A stretch of DNA of 64,000 bases from Nocardioides sp. HDW12B (lineage in GTDB: Bacteria; Actinomycetota; Actinomycetes; Propionibacteriales; Nocardioidaceae), in the NCBI RefSeq assembly GCF_011299595.1, contig NZ_CP049867.1:2976001-3040000 (forward strand). Reading direction: 5' to 3'. The notes under the pieces were generated by a model that saw nothing but the letters and a program-made list of their open reading frames with translations, was not told where the DNA came from and did no database searches. The translations under genes were made by a program, and so were the position numbers. Position 1 is the stretch's first letter. Each line of letters begins with the position of its first letter. Below, one piece after another: positions 60,664 to 64,000 of the stretch.

Positions 60664-60897
60664 CAGGTGCCCTTCCCGCGCAGTCGTCCCTCACCATGGC
60701 AGCAGCGGGTGTGCCCCGGCTACCTCTCGCGCCCCACCTTGTCGGTGCGGGGCAGCCGGGGTGAGGGCCGCTCGTCAACGACCCGAGTGACCAACGTCGT
60801 CCGCGGGGGTTGAGGCCACAACCTGTGGGAAGGTTGGTCGTGGTGCGCCGGGAAGTCTGGTCGGCAACGGATCCGTCGACCCTGGAGGTTCTCCCCC
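60664..60897. promoter_or_regulatory. Divergent intergenic region of narK and nhaA
   Basis: About 230 bases hold the promoters for the nar operon (minus) and nhaA (plus). A small dyad GGTTG-AGGCCA-CAACC is at 60808-60823 and GTTGG/CCAAC half-sites recur nearby (60790, 60833). GGAGG for nhaA lies at 60882-60886. The dyad might be an operator for either gene; no Fnr-type TTGAT-N4-ATCAA box is present. Confidence 0.4.
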
Positions 60898-62202
60898 GTG
60901 TCCCGTGAGCAGCGCCACGCCCGCCGTACCTTCCTCGGACGGGGGTCCTGGGCCGAGACCGCCCGCATCGCCGAGGTGCTCCGCCAGGAGACCGTCGGAG
61001 GGGCGCTGCTGCTGCTCGGCACGGTGGTCGCCCTGGTGTGGATCAACTCCCCGGCCGGGGACTCCTACGTCGCGCTGCGCGACCTCACCGTCGGACCGTC
61101 GGCCCTGCACCTCGACCTCACGCTGGGCACCTGGGCGGCGGACGGGCTGCTGGCGGTCTTCTTCTTCGTCGTCGGCCTGGAGCTCAAGCGGGAGTTCGTG
61201 GCCGGCGACCTGCGCGACCCCAAGCGTGCCGCGCTGCCGATCCTGGCCGCGGTCGGCGGTGTGGTCGTGCCGGCGGTGGTCTACGCCCTGGTCACCTTCC
61301 GCACCGACGGGGCGCTGCAGGGCTGGGCCATCCCGACCGCCACCGACATCGCCTTCGCGCTCGCGGTGCTGGCCATCATCAGCACCCACCTGCCGAGCGG
61401 CATGCGGACCTTCCTGCTCACGCTGGCGGTGGTCGACGACCTGATCGCGGTCACGATCATCGCGGTGTTCTACACCTCCGACCTGGCGTTGCTGCCGCTG
61501 GCCGCGGCGCTGCTGCCGCTCGGGCTCTTCGCCCTCCTGGTCCAGAAGCGGGTCCGGTCCTGGTGGCTGCTGCTCCCGCTGGCGCTCGTCACGTGGGTGC
61601 TCATGCACGAGTCCGGCGTGCACGCCACCGTCGCGGGCGTGCTGCTCGGCTTCACGGTGCCGGTGATCCGCTCCCGGGCCGCGGGCGGCCCCGACGCCGG
61701 CCCGGGCCTGGCCGAGCACTTCGAGCACCGGATCCGCCCGTTGTCGGCCGGCGTCGCCGTCCCGGTCTTCGCGTTCTTCGCCGCCGGTGTCGAGATCGGC
61801 GGCCTCGAGGGCCTGGGCGACTCGCTGGCCGACCCGGTCGCGCTGGGCATCGTGCTGGCGCTGGTGCTCGGCAAGCCGATCGGCATCGTCGGCACGACGT
61901 ACGTCGTCGCCCGCTTCACCCGGGCGAGCCTCGACGAGGAGCTGAGCTGGCTCGACGTGGTCGGGCTCGGCCTGCTCGCCGGCATCGGCTTCACCGTGTC
62001 GCTGCTGATCGGCGACCTGGCGTTCGGAGGCGGCGGCGACACCGACGACCACGTCAAGGTCGGCATCCTGCTCGGCTCGCTGGTCGCCGCCCTGCTCGCG
62101 AGCGTCCTCGTCAAGACCCGCGACCGGGTCTACCGCCGCATCTGGGAGGCCGAGAACGTCGACGACGACCAGGACGGCGTCCCCGACGTCTACCAGCGCT
62201 GA
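60898..62202 (+). CDS. nhaA: NhaA-type Na+/H+ antiporter
   Basis: This 434-residue antiporter has 12 spans and the catalytic double-aspartate in span 5, [34 protein letters not shown] in span 4 is also diagnostic, as is [16 protein letters not shown]. It exchanges sodium for protons across the plasma membrane and supports pH and salt tolerance. GTG 60898 has GGAGG upstream. The C-terminus ends with [13 protein letters not shown], a DxDxDG calcium-binding-like loop not typical of NhaA, perhaps a lineage-specific tail. Confidence 0.94.
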   Translation: MSREQRHARRTFLGRGSWAETARIAEVLRQETVGGALLLLGTVVALVWINSPAGDSYVALRDLTVGPSALHLDLTLGTWAADGLLAVFFFVVGLELKREFVAGDLRDPKRAALPILAAVGGVVVPAVVYALVTFRTDGALQGWAIPTATDIAFALAVLAIISTHLPSGMRTFLLTLAVVDDLIAVTIIAVFYTSDLALLPLAAALLPLGLFALLVQKRVRSWWLLLPLALVTWVLMHESGVHATVAGVLLGFTVPVIRSRAAGGPDAGPGLAEHFEHRIRPLSAGVAVPVFAFFAAGVEIGGLEGLGDSLADPVALGIVLALVLGKPIGIVGTTYVVARFTRASLDEELSWLDVVGLGLLAGIGFTVSLLIGDLAFGGGGDTDDHVKVGILLGSLVAALLASVLVKTRDRVYRRIWEAENVDDDQDGVPDVYQR

Positions 62203-62223
62203 GGCGGCCCCGCTCGTGCTCGG

Positions 62224-63060
62224 TCAGCGGTGGAGGCGCTCGCAGTCGCGTCGGGTGTCCCCGCGCTCGGTCCAGGCGTGGTCGCGCCCGTCACCGCAGG
62301 AGATCGCGTCGGCCCCGTCGCCGCCGTAGAGGCGGTCCCGACCGGGCCCGCCGCCGACCTGGTCGCGGCCCGCGCCGCCGCGGACGACGTCGTCGTCCTC
62401 GACACCGACGAGCCGGTCACCACCGCGACCGCCCTTGATGACGTCGTCCCCGATGCCCGTGCGGATCCAGTCGCTGCCCCGGCCGCCGAAGACCCGGTCG
62501 ACCCCGGTGTAGCCGTTGACGAAGTCGTCGCCGTCACCGAGGCGTACGACGTCGTGCCCGGCGTCGGCGAGCACCGAGAGGTTGTAGCGGGCCGGCAGCG
62601 AACGGGCGTCGACGAGGTCGTTGCCGAGCCGGGGCACGACGCCGAGCCGCATCGGGTGGCGCTTGGTGACGCGGTCGGAGACCCGGCAGAGCGCGCCGAT
62701 GCCGACGCGGACCCGGACGCGCTCGCAGGAGCGCAGCCTCTCGCGCAGCTCGGCCGTGCCGGGGTCGACGATCCGCAGGCCGTTGCGGGTCTCGGTGATC
62801 CGCATCCGGCTGTGCTGGAGACCGGCGGTGACGAGGTAGCCCCGCCGGGTGCGCTCGATCTGCAGCCACCGCTGGGGAGCAGGAGCCTTCCGTGCCGCGG
62901 CGGGGGCGAGCGCGACCTGCGAGACGGCCGCGGAGGACGGGGCCGCGACGGGCGAGGCGCCGGCGGACACGGGCACGACCGTGCCCAGGACGAGGAGAAA
63001 GGCCGCCCCCGCCGCCGGGACGAGCCCGGCGGCGGTGGACGGCCTCAGCCGTGCCTTCAC
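62224..63060 (-). CDS. RTX-type calcium-binding repeat protein, secreted
   Basis: This protein of about 278 residues has a signal peptide (basic start, then hydrophobic AGAAFLLVLGTVVPVSAGA). Its C-terminal third contains hemolysin-type calcium-binding nonapeptides: GDGDDFVNG, GGRGSDWIRTG, GGRGGDRLVG, GGAGRDQVGG, GGPGRDRLYGGDGADAISCG. The middle domain is unassigned. GTG 63060 is used; it lies two bases after the lactate permease stop, so the genes are probably cotranscribed. Calcium-dependent folding outside the cell is expected; the true role is unknown. A Cys pair near the end may form a disulfide. Confidence 0.82.
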   Translation of the reverse strand: MKARLRPSTAAGLVPAAGAAFLLVLGTVVPVSAGASPVAAPSSAAVSQVALAPAAARKAPAPQRWLQIERTRRGYLVTAGLQHSRMRITETRNGLRIVDPGTAELRERLRSCERVRVRVGIGALCRVSDRVTKRHPMRLGVVPRLGNDLVDARSLPARYNLSVLADAGHDVVRLGDGDDFVNGYTGVDRVFGGRGSDWIRTGIGDDVIKGGRGGDRLVGVEDDDVVRGGAGRDQVGGGPGRDRLYGGDGADAISCGDGRDHAWTERGDTRRDCERLHR

Positions 63061-63062
63061 GA

Positions 63063-64000
63063 TCAGGGCACCATCCAGGACAGGACCGGGGTGGCCTGCA
63101 GCGCGACGAGCGCGCACATGAACACCAGCAGCAGCAGGCTCCATCCCACGACCTTGCGGAAGATGTCGCCCTCCTTGCCGGCCATGCCGACCGCCGCCGC
63201 CGCGATGGCGAGGTTCTGCGGGCTGATCATCTTGCCGAGCACGCCGCCGGAGGTGTTGGCCGCCGCCATCAGGACGGGGTCGAGCCCGGCCTGCGCCGCG
63301 GTCTGCACCTGAAGGGCGCCGAAGAGCGCGTTGGCGGAGGTGTCCGAGCCGGTGACGGCCACGCCGAGCCAGCCGAGGATCGGCGAGAGGATCGCGAACG
63401 CCGTACCGGCACCGGCGAGCCACGCGCCCAGCGCCGCGGTCTGGCCCGAGAGGTTCATGACGTAGGCCAGGGCGAGCACCGCCATGACGGTGAGGATGGC
63501 CGACTTCAGCTCGACGTAGGTCTCGCCGTAGGTCTTGAGGGCGGTGCCCGGCGAGACCTTGAGGATCGCCGCGGTGATGATGCCGGCGAAGATCATGAGC
63601 GTGCCGGCGGCCGGGAACCAGTTGAAGTTGTAGATGGTGGCCACCGGGTCCCCGGACGGGTTGAGGATGTCCAGCCCCGGCCACGTGAAGGCGAAGGTCC
63701 ACGGCTCGGCGGCGAAGAACTCCTTGACCGCCGGGATGTTGATGACGGAGAAGATCGCCACGATCACCAGGTAGGGCGCGTAGGCCTTGACGACGTCGGC
63801 CCGGCTGTCGGCGTGGGCCGGCTCGGTCTTGGTCGCGGTGGCACCCGGGCCACCGGCGCCACCAGGACGGCCGGCTCCGACCGCGCTGCCACCGGACTCA
63901 CCGGCGGACTCGTCGGAGTCGCGCATGTCGGCCGCGGTGATGGTCTGCGACGGGCTCCACACCCGCACCAGCGCCACGATGGCGAGGGCGGAGACGAGGG
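63063..64000 (-). CDS. lldP: L-lactate permease, C-terminal part (runs off the window)
   Basis: The visible 312 codons are the C-terminal half of a lactate permease (LldP/LctP family), a polytopic transporter for L-lactate and related monocarboxylates. Diagnostic sequences are NFNWFPAAGTLMIFAGIITA, LSPILGWLGVAVTGSDTSAN (the G-W-L-G-x-x-x-T-G-S-D-T family core) and SPQNLAIAAAAVGMAGKEG. The frame remains open to the window edge, so the true start lies beyond base 64,000. A hydrophilic, Gly/Ser-rich segment (residues around the middle loop) is longer than usual. Identity is firm. Confidence 0.9.
   Translation of the reverse strand, partial: LVSALAIVALVRVWSPSQTITAADMRDSDESAGESGGSAVGAGRPGGAGGPGATATKTEPAHADSRADVVKAYAPYLVIVAIFSVINIPAVKEFFAAEPWTFAFTWPGLDILNPSGDPVATIYNFNWFPAAGTLMIFAGIITAAILKVSPGTALKTYGETYVELKSAILTVMAVLALAYVMNLSGQTAALGAWLAGAGTAFAILSPILGWLGVAVTGSDTSANALFGALQVQTAAQAGLDPVLMAAANTSGGVLGKMISPQNLAIAAAAVGMAGKEGDIFRKVVGWSLLLLVFMCALVALQATPVLSWMVP

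Noticed and set aside
60664-60897. An Fnr/ArcA-type site upstream of narK
   Set aside because: No TTGAT-N4-ATCAA-like box; only a weak GGTTG/CAACC dyad, not enough to name a regulator.
1-64000. tRNA and rRNA genes
   Set aside because: No cloverleaf-like or rRNA-like sequence was noticed on either strand by eye; a covariance-model scan would be decisive.

Overview
The window reads as chromosomal DNA of a high-GC actinobacterium. Evidence is the very high GC with strong GC3 bias, frequent GTG starts, and short or leaderless 5' regions. Gene content (narKGHJI, MMPL, HU, phosphoketolase, SsuABC-type transporter) and hundreds of bases of a TCGAC..GCTCGACC repeat resemble Nocardioidaceae. The genus is inference; no rRNA or marker gene is present. 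No tRNA, CRISPR array, integrase or prophage was recognised.

Bases 1 to about 15,300 look like an acquired defence island. It has lower GC than the rest, many degraded stretches and none of the dispersed repeat. It holds a type I restriction-modification operon with two different methyltransferase subunits (hsdM1-hsdM2-hsdS-hsdR, minus strand). Next is a divergent block of a PD-(D/E)XK-like protein, a MazG-like NTPase and an HNH nuclease, bounded by matching palindromes. A membrane-anchored metallophosphoesterase, a broken endonuclease I gene, a NERD-domain protein and a coupled XRE regulator/SRA-HNH endonuclease pair complete the island.

Bases 15,460-24,980 carry an unknown protein, a MoxR-type ATPase and a metallopeptidase-like/VWA protein. 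A Fic protein and a pRiA4b ORF-3-like protein follow; the same 38-bp site sits upstream of both. FkbM methyltransferase and FAD/Rieske oxidoreductase genes close this part. The dispersed repeat lies between these genes and, in frame, inside the MoxR and VWA genes.

Bases 25,000-51,800 are mostly housekeeping and stress genes: HU, an aliphatic-sulfonate-type ABC transporter, phosphoketolase, an MFS/MarR pair, ATP-grasp, a LuxR-TPR regulator, methyltransferase, RidA, TfoX-like, dehydrogenases, a MerR-controlled membrane operon, UspA, GNAT, a thioredoxin-reductase-like enzyme, a decapeptide-repeat protein, a TetR/MMPL pair and a flavodoxin-like protein. Two families of strong hairpins recur at gene 3' ends.

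Bases 51,856-60,663 are a respiratory nitrate reductase operon, narK-narG-narH-narJ-narI plus a cupin gene. The dispersed repeat has expanded twice in it. Inside narG, seven 15-bp units encode a GGSTT-repeat insertion. Between narG and narH, 44-bp units create a chain of four tiny ORFs, each linked by TGATG stop-start overlaps, so translation could pass from narG to narH. This chain is the most unusual structure in the window. The end carries nhaA, an RTX-repeat protein and the 3' part of a lactate permease gene.
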